This document shows positions 33,554 to 41,906 of a stretch of 64,000 bases of DNA, piece after piece. The stretch comes from Flavobacterium aquidurense. GTDB lineage: Bacteria > Bacteroidota > Bacteroidia > Flavobacteriales > Flavobacteriaceae. The stretch lies in NCBI GenBank assembly GCA_900107365.1, contig FNPS01000004.1, positions 248,001 through 312,000 on the forward strand, read 5' to 3'. The notes beneath the pieces were generated by a model, which was not told the origin of the DNA, did no database searches, and saw nothing but the letters and a program-made list of their open reading frames with translations. The first letter of the stretch is position 1, and the number at the start of each line of letters is the position of its first letter. The position numbers and the translations under genes are program-made.

Positions 33554-34096
33554 TTATTTCTTAACCGGTGGATACTGCGCTAAAATTTTGGTAACAAATT
33601 CAGTAATTCGAGCATCTTTTTTATCTATGTTTTTGTATAAAGTACCAATACCCTGACCTTGCCAGATCATTTCTTTCTTTTTAGCATCAATTAAATCAAT
33701 GAACAAAGTCCCTTCCGTGTATCTTGAAACTGTTGTTCCTCCATACATATACGGATTCCAGCCCCATCCCCAGCCGTAACCCCATCCATAACCGTATCCT
33801 GCGTAAAATTGATTTACATCAACTTGTTCTTTGGCTTTGGTGAAAATGTTTACTAATATATCGGGATTTTCGCTTTTTGTAAAACCTTTGGCCTGCATTT
33901 GATCGTCAATTGCATGAAGAATTCTTTTTTTGTCCAAGTCAGATATTTCAACCTTATCAATTCCGGGCTTAAAAAAGGCGTATGTTTTGTAAGGCGTAAA
34001 ATCTACTGTTTTGTCATAATCAGAATAAGCACTTACTGTGTCGCACGAAACGAACAGTAAAAGTAGAAGAATCGGAATTAATTTAAATACTTTCAT
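33554..34096 (-). CDS. DUF4136 domain-containing lipoprotein
   Basis: A 180-residue predicted lipoprotein: starting at the ATG at 34096 gives MKVFKLIPILLLLLFVSC, a standard lipobox with Cys18. An ATG eight codons further upstream would only lengthen the signal. The mature part fits DUF4136: DYDKTVDFTPYKTYAFF, KKRILHAIDDQMQAKGF, a central Gly/Trp/Tyr-rich stretch (YGYGWGYGWGWGWNPYMYGG) and TEGTLFIDLIDAKKKEMIWQG. The function of the family is unknown. It lies upstream of the ilvA leader and downstream of hutU in the same orientation, with 50 bases between it and hutU. Confidence 0.85.
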   Translation of the reverse strand: MKVFKLIPILLLLLFVSCDTVSAYSDYDKTVDFTPYKTYAFFKPGIDKVEISDLDKKRILHAIDDQMQAKGFTKSENPDILVNIFTKAKEQVDVNQFYAGYGYGWGYGWGWGWNPYMYGGTTVSRYTEGTLFIDLIDAKKKEMIWQGQGIGTLYKNIDKKDARITEFVTKILAQYPPVKK

Positions 34097-34146
34097 ATGT
34101 TTAAAATTTAATGTTCTCATTTTTAAATAAATAAGAGAACTTTAGG

Positions 34147-36123
34147 CTAAAATAAAGTTTCGTCAACAATATTAGGTAAAGTTACTTTTAATAAAGGCTG
34201 AACTTCCATTGCTCTTTTTATGGCAAAAATAGCTTCGTCATTTCGTGCCCAGCTTCTTCTTGAAATTCCGTTGTTAACATCCCAAAAAAGCATTGATGCT
34301 AAACGTTTTGAAGCTTCTTTAGATCCATCAAGAACCATACCAAAGCCACCGTTTATAACCTCTCCCCAGCCAACGCCACCGCCATTATGAATCGATACCC
34401 AGGTTGCGCCTCTAAAGCTGTCGCCAATTACATTTTGAATCGCCATATCGGCTGTAAAACGAGATCCGTCGTAGATATTTGAAGTTTCTCTGTAAGGAGA
34501 ATCGGTTCCGGAAACGTCATGATGATCGCGCCCTAAAACCACTGTTCCAATTTCGCCTCTTGCAATTGCCTGGTTAAATGCTTCGGCAATTTTAATTCTT
34601 CCTTCAGCATCTGCATAAAGAATTCTGGCCTGAGAACCTACAACCAATTTATTTTCCTGCGCGCCTTTGATCCATTTGATGTTATCCTGCATTTGTTGCT
34701 GAATTTCATCTGGACTAGTTTTGGCCAATTCTTCTAAAACCTGACTCGCGATCGTATCTGTCTTTTGTAAATCTTCTGGTTTTCCTGAAGTACAAACCCA
34801 TCTAAAAGGCCCAAATCCGTAATCAAAACACATTGGTCCCATAATGTCCTGAACGTAACTCGGATATTTAAAATCGATGTTATTTTCGGCCATAACATCA
34901 GCACCAGCACGAGAAGCTTCTAGTAAAAAGGCATTTCCGTAATCAAAAAAGTAAGTTCCTTTTGCGGTATGTTTGTTAATTGCTTTCGCTTGTCTGCGCA
35001 ATGATTCCTGTACTTTTTCTTTGAATAATTCCGGATTATTAGCCATCATTTCATTCGCTTCTTCAAATGAAATTCCAACCGGATAATAACCTCCGGCCCA
35101 TGGATTATGAAGCGATGTTTGATCAGAACCTAAATCAATTTTGATGTTTTCTTTGTCGAAACATTCCCAAACATCAACCACATTTCCTAAATAGGCAATC
35201 GAAACTACTTCTTTATTGGCTTTCGCCGAATTGACTCTTTTAACCAGTTTTTCAGTTGAAGTCACAATTTCATTAATCCAGCCTTGTTCGTGACGGATTT
35301 TAGTGATTTTCGGATTTACTTCGGCGCAGACCGTAATACAACCGGCAATATTTCCTGCTTTTGGTTGAGCACCGGACATTCCGCCAAGTCCTGATGTTAC
35401 AAATAAATTGCCTTCCGGATTTAATTTTATTTTTCTAAAACCATTCAAAACTGTAATTGTCGTTCCGTGTACAATTCCTTGCGGTCCAATGTACATATAA
35501 CTTCCTGCTGTCATTTGTCCGTATTGTGAAACGCCTAAGGCATTCATTTTTTCCCAATCGTCCGGTTTGGAGTAATTCGGGATTACCATTCCGTTAGTAA
35601 CCACCACTCTTGGTGCTTCAGAATGTGATGGGAACAATCCCATCGGATGTCCTGAATACATGGTTAAAGTCTGCTCGTCTGTCATTTCAGACAAATACTG
35701 CATTGTCAATAAATATTGTGCCCAGTTTTGAAAAACAGCGCCGTTTCCTCCATACGTAATCAATTCATGCGGATGTTGCGCCACAGCATAATCCAAATTG
35801 TTCTGAATCATGTGCATAATCGCTTTTGCCTGCAATGATTTTCCTGGATATTCATCAATTGGTCGCGCATACATTCTGTAATCCGGACGCAGACGATACA
35901 TATAAATACGACCGTATTTTTCTAATTCTTCTGAAAATTCGGTAATTAATTCGGCATGATGTTTAGACTCAAAATAACGCAATGCATTTTTTAAAGCCAG
36001 TTTTTTCTCTTCAGCCGAAAGAATTTCTTTTCGTTTTGGCGCATGATTAATAGCTAAATCGTATGTTGCCTTTGGAGGTAATATTGAGGGGATTCCTTGT
36101 TGTATTTGTTCTTTGAAAGTCAT
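34147..36123 (-). CDS. hutU: Urocanate hydratase
   Basis: Urocanase converts urocanate to imidazolone propionate in histidine degradation, using tightly bound NAD as an electrophile. The protein has 658 residues, about 100 longer than many proteobacterial forms. Typical blocks are TYGGNGAVFQNWAQY, MYSGHPMGLFP, the NAD-binding TSGLGGMSGAQPKA, DQTSLHNP and FRWVCTSG. The C-terminal part shows GRDHHDVSGTDSPYRET and HNGGGVGWGEVINGGFGMV. No hutH, hutI or formimidoylglutamase gene is present within the window, so the pathway genes are scattered or elsewhere. Confidence 0.96.
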   Translation of the reverse strand: MTFKEQIQQGIPSILPPKATYDLAINHAPKRKEILSAEEKKLALKNALRYFESKHHAELITEFSEELEKYGRIYMYRLRPDYRMYARPIDEYPGKSLQAKAIMHMIQNNLDYAVAQHPHELITYGGNGAVFQNWAQYLLTMQYLSEMTDEQTLTMYSGHPMGLFPSHSEAPRVVVTNGMVIPNYSKPDDWEKMNALGVSQYGQMTAGSYMYIGPQGIVHGTTITVLNGFRKIKLNPEGNLFVTSGLGGMSGAQPKAGNIAGCITVCAEVNPKITKIRHEQGWINEIVTSTEKLVKRVNSAKANKEVVSIAYLGNVVDVWECFDKENIKIDLGSDQTSLHNPWAGGYYPVGISFEEANEMMANNPELFKEKVQESLRRQAKAINKHTAKGTYFFDYGNAFLLEASRAGADVMAENNIDFKYPSYVQDIMGPMCFDYGFGPFRWVCTSGKPEDLQKTDTIASQVLEELAKTSPDEIQQQMQDNIKWIKGAQENKLVVGSQARILYADAEGRIKIAEAFNQAIARGEIGTVVLGRDHHDVSGTDSPYRETSNIYDGSRFTADMAIQNVIGDSFRGATWVSIHNGGGVGWGEVINGGFGMVLDGSKEASKRLASMLFWDVNNGISRRSWARNDEAIFAIKRAMEVQPLLKVTLPNIVDETLF

Positions 36124-36212
36124 TTTTTTGAAAGATGCTGAGTTGCTAAGGTTCTAAGACGCTAAGGTACTTTTGTTAGATTAACAACAGATTAATTTTT
36201 TGTTTTTAGATT

Positions 36213-36389
36213 ATGTCGCTCCGCTGGAGCTGAAATTCAGATCGGTAAATTTATTTCTATAAATATTTTGCTATAAACATTTGCTATAAACATAGCACTC
36301 CTCTGGAGTTTTTGTCAGCCTTGGAAAGGCGTTATGTTTATAGAAAATATAGTATATCCCGTCTCAAAAGCTCCATCGGAGCGAAATGT
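36213..36389. repeat. Repeat unit with GCTCCg/GGAGC inverted ends
   Basis: ATGTCGCTCCGCTGGAGCT (36213-36231) and AGCTCCATCGGAGCGAAATG (36369-36388) are inverted ends, each itself partly palindromic. Inside are direct repeats of GCTATAAACAT and another CTCCTCTGGAG. This fills most of the 469-base gap upstream of hutU. The remainder carries ATTATCTAATTGACACATT (36419-36446) and reiterated TTTTAGATT and TTGGAATT units. Confidence 0.75.
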
Positions 36390-36592
36390 CGATCAATGTA
36401 AATTTGATCCGAAATAATTATCTAATTGACACATTTTCTAATTAAAAAGCTAAGGATACCGAATATCCGACCTGTGATAGGATTTGTGGATTTTAATCCT
36501 AAATTTTCTTGAGCGAATATCCATATAATTATTTTAGATTTTAAAGTTCAGATTTTAGATTGGAATTTGGAATTTAAAATTTGGAATTTAAT

Positions 36593-37567
36593 TCAAGAAT
36601 AAACTTCTTCATTTACACAAAAAGGCATTTTTTTATTTTCAAAAAGTGCTACAATATTTTGTGCGGCGCAAACAGCCATTGCATTCCGGGCTTCGTATGT
36701 TGCCGAACCAATATGTGGTAAAATACAACAATTTGGCAATGATAGTAACGGATTGTCTTTTTGCATTGGTTCCGGGTTAGTAACATCAAGTCCGGCGCCC
36801 CAAATTATGTCATTAGTTAGGGCATAGAATAAATCGTCTTCGTTATGAAATTTTCCTCTTGCTGTATTTACGAAAATAGCATTACGTTTCATTTTGGAAA
36901 AAGTGTTTTTATTGAAAAGTTCATTATTTTCTTCCGTATAATTAGAATGAACGCTCAAAACATCACTTTGCGAAAGTAAAGTTTCAAAATCTACATATTG
37001 AGCATCAAACTCTTTTTCGGCATTTTCGTTGTGAGAGCGATTGTGGTAAATGATGTTCATTCCAAATGCAGCTTTGCATTTCTGTGCCATTTCAAAACCA
37101 ATTCTTCCTAAACCAAATATCCCCAGTGTTTTGCCATAAAGTTCTTGTCCCAGATTTTCTAATGCATTAAAACTTCCCCATTCTCCTTTTGTAATTCTGT
37201 TGTGATTGTAAAAGGATTTTCTGGCAACACTCTGCATCAATAAAAAAGCGATATCTGAAGTTGCTCTGTTTAAAACATCAGGCGTATTTCCAACAGGGAT
37301 TTTTCTATTATTAGCTGATGGAATATGGACCGAATCATATCCAACTGAAAATAAAGCAATACCTTTTAAATGGGGACATTGTTGAAAAAAATCTTCATCT
37401 AAAGTAGTCGAGCCAACGTTAAGGAGAGCGTCATTTTTTTGGCAGATTTTTATATACTCATTTCTTGATAATATATTCTCTGTTGGATTTATGGTAAGAT
37501 TGATACCTTTTTCCTTAAGTAATAAAATGCCGGACTCTGGTATATTTTTAGTTATAAAAACGTTCAT
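36593..37567 (-). CDS. D-2-hydroxyacid dehydrogenase, glyoxylate/hydroxypyruvate reductase type
   Basis: A 324-residue NAD(P)-dependent oxidoreductase. The dinucleotide fold starts at GIFGLGRIG (149-157). The catalytic Arg lies in VNTARGKF, the Glu in NPEPM and the His in LPHIGSATYEARNAM. That last block closely resembles D-glycerate dehydrogenase/glyoxylate reductase, so reduction of glyoxylate or hydroxypyruvate is the best guess, not proof. It is flanked on both sides by repeat-rich gaps and has no operon partner. A second member of the superfamily lies at 45962-46987, but it looks like D-lactate dehydrogenase and is not a recent duplicate. Confidence 0.85.
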   Translation of the reverse strand: MNVFITKNIPESGILLLKEKGINLTINPTENILSRNEYIKICQKNDALLNVGSTTLDEDFFQQCPHLKGIALFSVGYDSVHIPSANNRKIPVGNTPDVLNRATSDIAFLLMQSVARKSFYNHNRITKGEWGSFNALENLGQELYGKTLGIFGLGRIGFEMAQKCKAAFGMNIIYHNRSHNENAEKEFDAQYVDFETLLSQSDVLSVHSNYTEENNELFNKNTFSKMKRNAIFVNTARGKFHNEDDLFYALTNDIIWGAGLDVTNPEPMQKDNPLLSLPNCCILPHIGSATYEARNAMAVCAAQNIVALFENKKMPFCVNEEVYS

Positions 37568-37676
37568 TTTGTTTGGATTTTTAGAAGTTAGATTGTTAGA
37601 CTTCTTAGCATTTTTTGAAGTTGAAAATCATAGCTGCCTGTAATGAGGTTAGGTAAATTTAAAATTCGATTTAAAA

Positions 37677-37712
37677 TAATTATCTAATTTCCTAATTGAC
37701 ACATTATCTAAT
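37677..37712. repeat. ATTATCTAATTGACACATT repeat, third locus
   Basis: AATTATCTAATTTCCTAATT followed by GACACATTATCTAATTA, related to the reiterated unit upstream of alaS. It overlaps the last codons of the adjacent DUF5522 gene. Confidence 0.65.
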
Positions 37713-37890
37713 TAGACTTCCTGATTCGTCCGGTATTTTTGTCAAACCCATACGGACAATGGCGGCAGCCACTTTTACAGCAATAACCACGTTTTAAATG
37801 GTGTTTTTCAGTAAAGCATTTATAACCCTCCGGAGTATAATAAAAATCTTCGCCTTCAATTAATTTATTTTCATTACTTTGCTCTTTCAT
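37708..37890 (-). CDS. DUF5522 domain-containing protein
   Basis: A 60-residue protein with a compact Cys-rich core: HLKRGYCCKSGCRHCPYGF. The arrangement CC-x3-C-x2-C with an intervening His suggests a small zinc knuckle, and DUF5522 members have this core. The preceding FYYTPEGYKCFTEKHH is also typical. There is no signal peptide, so it is cytoplasmic. No function is known. The last codons come from sequence resembling the ATTATCTAATT repeat family, which may have shaped its C-terminus. Confidence 0.85.
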   Translation of the reverse strand: MKEQSNENKLIEGEDFYYTPEGYKCFTEKHHLKRGYCCKSGCRHCPYGFDKNTGRIRKSN

Positions 37891-38007
37891 AAATCTGCTT
37901 TGGGTACTTGTTTTATTTCTCTAAAAAAAATCAAAAATAAATAATTGATTGTGATTTTAATGAAATCAAACAATTATATAGCTACAAATTTATAAATTTT
38001 ACAGCCA

Positions 38008-38343
38008 ATGTTTCTGATTGTTGCCAAATATTTAATTCCGAAAGGATATCGCGGAATGGCTGTCTTTCCGTTTGTTGTGGTTAAATATGGTTTTGATAAA
38101 ACAAACGGTATTTTTGTCAATCATGAAAAAATACATTTAAGACAGCAATTAGAAATGCTGATTCTTCCTTTTTTTATCTGGTATTTTTTTGAATATCTGA
38201 TCCGGTTGATTCAATATAAAAACAAGGATTTGGCATATCGAAATATTAGTTTTGAAAGAGAAGCCTATACTAACGAATCAGATACAAATTATCTGAAAAA
38301 CCGATCTTTTTTTCAGTTTCTAAAATACATCACTTTAAAATAA
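38008..38343 (+). CDS. Small membrane protein with an HExxH motif
   Basis: A 111-residue protein. HEKIH (39-43) followed by LRQQLEML and then a hydrophobic helix (about 50-68) resembles the active-site helix of zinc peptidases. The later FEREAY (82-87) supplies a Glu-x-x-Ala pattern like the third ligand of gluzincins. The N-terminus is weakly hydrophobic. If it is a peptidase it would be one of very small size, so a non-catalytic role cannot be excluded. It ends 8 bases before the ACC-deaminase-like gene and is co-oriented with it, so the two are probably one transcript. I do not know a named family with certainty. Confidence 0.7.
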   Translation: MFLIVAKYLIPKGYRGMAVFPFVVVKYGFDKTNGIFVNHEKIHLRQQLEMLILPFFIWYFFEYLIRLIQYKNKDLAYRNISFEREAYTNESDTNYLKNRSFFQFLKYITLK

Positions 38344-38351
38344 AACCGATT

Positions 38352-39248
38352 TTGAACCAACAAATTCATATCAATTTTCCCAATGATATTTCGTTAACTA
38401 TAAAACGTGAAGACTTGATTCATCCTTTTGTTTCAGGGAATAAATTCAGAAAACTAAAATATAATTTGCTTCAGGCGAAAGCCGAAAATAAAGAAACGAT
38501 ATTGACTTTTGGAGGTGCATTTTCCAATCATATTGCTGCGGTCGCCTACGCAGGAAAAGAAAAAGGTTTTAAAACCATCGGAATTATTCGGGGTGATGAA
38601 CTTTTTGATAAAATTGACGAAAATCCAACTTTGAAGTTTGCTCAGGAAAACGGAATGGAATTTGAATTTATTTCCAGAGAAGAGTATCGAAATAAAAGTG
38701 AAAGTTCTTTTTTAGATCAGTTAAAAGAGCAATTTGGAGACTTTTATTTAGTGCCCGAAGGCGGAACAAACGAACTTGCGGTAAAAGGTTGTGAAGAGAT
38801 TTTGACAGCCGAAGATGCTGTTTATAATTATGTCTGCTGTGCCGTAGGAACGGGTGGCACGATTTCTGGTTTGATTAATAGTGCATTGCCAAATCAGAAA
38901 ATTTTAGGGTTTCCGGCGTTAAAAGGTGACTTTTTAACCGATGAAATTCGTATTTTTGCAAAAAAAGATAACTGGAATTTAATTTCTGACTATCATTTTG
39001 GAGGTTATGGCAAGATAAATTTAGAATTAATCGAATTTATTAATGCGTTTTTTGAAGAAAACAAAGTGCCCTTAGATCCAATTTATACGGGAAAGATGGT
39101 TTTTGGCGTTATAGATTTAATCGGCAAAAATTATTTTCCTGCACATTCAAAAATTTTACTCATTCACACTGGAGGATTACAGGGAATTGAAGGAATGAAT
39201 ATGAAGTTGAAGCAGAAAAAATTACCAATACTCAAAAACAATGATTAA
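38352..39248 (+). CDS. ACC deaminase/D-cysteine desulfhydrase family PLP enzyme
   Basis: A 298-residue fold-type II PLP enzyme. The lysine-bearing NKFRKLKYN (30-38), the GGAFSNHIAAVAYAGKE block (54-70) and the GTGGTISGL phosphate loop are clear. The family includes 1-aminocyclopropane-1-carboxylate deaminase and D-cysteine desulfhydrase; the sequence alone does not separate them, and desulfhydrase activity is the commoner one in bacteria. TTG at 38352 is the start that preserves the expected N-terminus, as no in-frame ATG lies close by. It sits between the HExxH protein and the glucosaminidase, overlapping the latter by 8 bases. Confidence 0.86.
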   Translation: MNQQIHINFPNDISLTIKREDLIHPFVSGNKFRKLKYNLLQAKAENKETILTFGGAFSNHIAAVAYAGKEKGFKTIGIIRGDELFDKIDENPTLKFAQENGMEFEFISREEYRNKSESSFLDQLKEQFGDFYLVPEGGTNELAVKGCEEILTAEDAVYNYVCCAVGTGGTISGLINSALPNQKILGFPALKGDFLTDEIRIFAKKDNWNLISDYHFGGYGKINLELIEFINAFFEENKVPLDPIYTGKMVFGVIDLIGKNYFPAHSKILLIHTGGLQGIEGMNMKLKQKKLPILKNND

Positions 39249-40143
39249 AAAAATCCTACTGTTTCTTATAGTTGCAGTTCTGGCAAGCTGTTCATCCAGC
39301 AAACCGGCTATCGCGACGACTAAAAAACAAGCAGCAGTTCAGAAGCCCCGGACGGTGGCGGCTAAAAAAGAAAGTCCTGTTAAGCCAATTGGCAAAAATT
39401 ACCCTTCTACAAATAATACAACTGAGGTTATTCAATCTACTTCAAAAACAGTTGTTAACAGCAGTTCAATTAACGATTATGTTTTGCAGTACAAAGATAT
39501 TGCAATGGGAAATATGCAGAAATATGGTATTCCTGCCAGTATTATCTTGGCTCAGGGAATTTTAGAATCTGGTGCAGGAAAAGGAGATTTAGCAGTTTCT
39601 GCCAATAATCATTTCGGAATAAAATGTCATAAAGACTGGCTGGGCGAAAGCGTTCGTCATGACGATGATGCAGAACAGGAATGTTTCAGGAAATATAGAG
39701 AAGCTTCAGAATCGTATCGCGATCATGCCTTGTTTTTGGTGGGAAAAAATAGATATGCTTCTTTATTTACTTATGAAAAAGACGATTATAGAGCCTGGGC
39801 AAAAGGATTAAGAGCCTGCGGTTATGCTACAGATCCTAATTATCCGGACAAATTAATCAGTTATATAGAACGTTATAACCTGCATCAATACGATTGTCAG
39901 ATTACAGGAAAAACGTATGTTGCAATTAATAAATCGGCTCCAGCAAGAAAACCATCTTATGATGTGGCTTCGGATCCAAAGATAAATATGAGCTCAAACG
40001 ATCCTAATTTATATGAAGTTCAAAAAGGAGATACGCTATATTCTATTTCGAAGAAATTCAACATATTAGTTGACGACATAAAACAGAAAAATAATCTTTC
40101 AGATAATGCACTTTCGGTTGGACAGAAGCTTAAAGTGAAATAA
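39241..40143 (+). CDS. Glucosaminidase domain lipoprotein with LysM
   Basis: A 300-residue predicted lipoprotein (LFLIVAVLASC, Cys17). After a Lys/Ser/Thr-rich linker, a mannosyl-glycoprotein endo-beta-N-acetylglucosaminidase-like domain spans about 85-215. It includes YGIPASIILAQGILESGAGKG, which holds the catalytic Glu, and NNHFGIKCHKDW. One LysM repeat follows at the end (about 258-300, YEVQKGDTLYSISKKFNI). The architecture is that of a peptidoglycan hydrolase tethered to the outer membrane. It overlaps the PLP enzyme gene by 8 bases, indicating translational coupling with an apparently unrelated enzyme. Confidence 0.93.
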   Translation: MIKKILLFLIVAVLASCSSSKPAIATTKKQAAVQKPRTVAAKKESPVKPIGKNYPSTNNTTEVIQSTSKTVVNSSSINDYVLQYKDIAMGNMQKYGIPASIILAQGILESGAGKGDLAVSANNHFGIKCHKDWLGESVRHDDDAEQECFRKYREASESYRDHALFLVGKNRYASLFTYEKDDYRAWAKGLRACGYATDPNYPDKLISYIERYNLHQYDCQITGKTYVAINKSAPARKPSYDVASDPKINMSSNDPNLYEVQKGDTLYSISKKFNILVDDIKQKNNLSDNALSVGQKLKVK

Positions 40144-40177
40144 TTATGAGTTTTGAATTATAAGTTATGAGTGATTT

Positions 40178-40429
40178 ATGAAGAAGGTAATCTCTACTGT
40201 AATTTTTATTTTTGCCATTGTTTTGGTAATTAGACTTTTTTGCGGAGTTTATGTACATGATGAATTTACAGAAAAACATTTTTTTATAAAACATCGTCCA
40301 ACTTTGAAATGGACATTTTATTCTCCTACTAGAATGTCAGATACAAAATTTAAAGAACTTTCAAAAGAAGAACAAACAGAACAAAAATACTTTAATGAGT
40401 TTGTAAGAGATCAAGGTTTAAGTCGATAA
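40178..40429 (+). CDS. Small single-pass membrane protein of unknown function
   Basis: An 83-residue protein with one N-terminal transmembrane helix (about 4-23) and a charged remainder (FYSPTRMSDTKFKELSKEEQTEQKYFNEF). It sits between the glucosaminidase lipoprotein and hemL, with gaps of about 35 bases on each side, so it probably belongs to the same transcript. The family is not recognised. Its charge pattern, placement and AT-rich but normal codon use argue that it is real. Confidence 0.65.
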   Translation: MKKVISTVIFIFAIVLVIRLFCGVYVHDEFTEKHFFIKHRPTLKWTFYSPTRMSDTKFKELSKEEQTEQKYFNEFVRDQGLSR

Positions 40430-40464
40430 ATCTAAAATCTGAACTCAAAAATCTAAAATAAATA

Positions 40465-41751
40465 ATGATCTATAAAAGAAGTAGTCAGCTTTTTGCTGAA
40501 GCAGAAAAAGTAATTCCGGGAGGAGTAAATTCACCAGTTCGCGCATTTAAAGCAGTAGGAGGAACTCCAATTTTTGTAAAAAGTGCCAAAGGTGCTTATT
40601 TATATGACGAAGACGGAAATAAGTTAATTGATTATATCAATTCTTGGGGGCCAATGGTTTTGGGTCACGCCTATCAGCCAGTTGTTGATGCTGTGATTGA
40701 AAAAGCTAAATTGGGAACTTCATTTGGAATGCCAACAGAATTGGAAACGGAGATCGCTGCTTTGGCCGTTTCTATGGTGCCAAATATCGATAAAATCAGA
40801 TTTGTAAATTCAGGTACAGAAGCTTGTATGAGCGCGATTCGTCTGGCTCGTGGATTTACAAAAAGAGATAAAATCATCAAATTCGCAGGTTGTTATCATG
40901 GACATTCTGATTCCTTTTTGATTCAGGCAGGAAGTGGAGCTGTAACTTTTGGTTCTCCAAATAGTCCGGGCGTTACAGAAGGAACAGCAAAAGATACTTT
41001 ATTGGCAAAATACAATGATTTAGAGAATGTAAAAACTTTAATCGAAGCGAATAAAAATGAAATTGCAGCTATTATTATTGAACCTGTTGCCGGAAATATG
41101 GGCTGTATTCCCCCTGCAAAAGGATTTTTACAAGCTTTAAGAGATTTGTGTACCGAAAACGGAATCTTATTGATTTTTGATGAGGTGATGACAGGTTTCC
41201 GTTTAGCTCGCGGAGGAGTTCAGGAATTATATAACATCAATGCTGATATTGTCACTTTCGGAAAAGTAATTGGTGGAGGTTTACCGGTTGGAGCATTTGC
41301 TGCACGTGCTGAAATCATGAATTATTTAGCACCGCTTGGGCCAGTTTATCAGGCAGGAACATTATCCGGAAATCCATTAGCAATGGCTGCCGGATTAGCG
41401 ATGTTGCAATCTTTGGATAATAACCGTGCTATTTTTACTCGTTTAGAAGAAAAAACAGCTTATTTAGAAGCAGGTATTGATAAAGTTTTAAAAGCAAATA
41501 ATGTTGCTTTTACGATCAATAGAGTAGGTTCTATGATTTCTGTTCACTTTGATGAAAATCCGGTTGTTGATTTTCAAACAGCTGCAAAAGGAGATAATGA
41601 AACGTTTAAAAAATTCTTCCACGGATTGTTGAACGAAGGTGTTTATATTGCGCCATCTGCTTACGAAACCTGGTTTATTACGGATGCATTGACATACGAA
41701 GATTTAGATTTTACTATAAATGCAATTGATAAGGTTTCAAAAACATTTTAG
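40465..41751 (+). CDS. hemL: Glutamate-1-semialdehyde 2,1-aminomutase
   Basis: HemL converts glutamate-1-semialdehyde to 5-aminolevulinate in the C5 haem pathway. The 428-residue protein has family-typical length. It shows the N-terminal [32 protein letters not shown], the DEVMTGFR pyridoxal aspartate and the Schiff-base lysine in [13 protein letters not shown] (near residue 267). A strong terminator lies 27 bases after the stop. It follows an envelope-associated gene group with a small gap, so haem synthesis may be co-expressed with it by chance of position. No other hem gene is in view. Confidence 0.97.
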   Translation: MIYKRSSQLFAEAEKVIPGGVNSPVRAFKAVGGTPIFVKSAKGAYLYDEDGNKLIDYINSWGPMVLGHAYQPVVDAVIEKAKLGTSFGMPTELETEIAALAVSMVPNIDKIRFVNSGTEACMSAIRLARGFTKRDKIIKFAGCYHGHSDSFLIQAGSGAVTFGSPNSPGVTEGTAKDTLLAKYNDLENVKTLIEANKNEIAAIIIEPVAGNMGCIPPAKGFLQALRDLCTENGILLIFDEVMTGFRLARGGVQELYNINADIVTFGKVIGGGLPVGAFAARAEIMNYLAPLGPVYQAGTLSGNPLAMAAGLAMLQSLDNNRAIFTRLEEKTAYLEAGIDKVLKANNVAFTINRVGSMISVHFDENPVVDFQTAAKGDNETFKKFFHGLLNEGVYIAPSAYETWFITDALTYEDLDFTINAIDKVSKTF

Positions 41752-41777
41752 TTTTAAATCCGAACATAATTAAATTT

Positions 41778-41814
41778 AAGGCTCAACTTTGGTATAAAGT
41801 TGAGCCTTTTTTAT
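41778..41814 (+). terminator. Intrinsic terminator of hemL
   Basis: AAGGCTCAACTTT (41778-41790) pairs perfectly with AAAGTTGAGCCTT (41796-41808), followed by T-rich sequence. Confidence 0.93.
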
Positions 41815-41847
41815 TAGTTAATAAAAAGTTAATGAACCTTTGTTTTC

Positions 41848-41877
41848 TTTGATTATTGTATTCAAAAATTATTTTTG
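41848..41877 (+). promoter_or_regulatory. Promoter of the zinc metalloprotease gene
   Basis: TTTG (41848-41851), then 18 bases, then TATTTTTG (41870-41877): a full match to the Bacteroidota promoter consensus, ending 29 bases before the ATG. Confidence 0.75.
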
Positions 41878-41906
41878 TTTATCAAATAACCATTAAACCA
41901 AAATAA

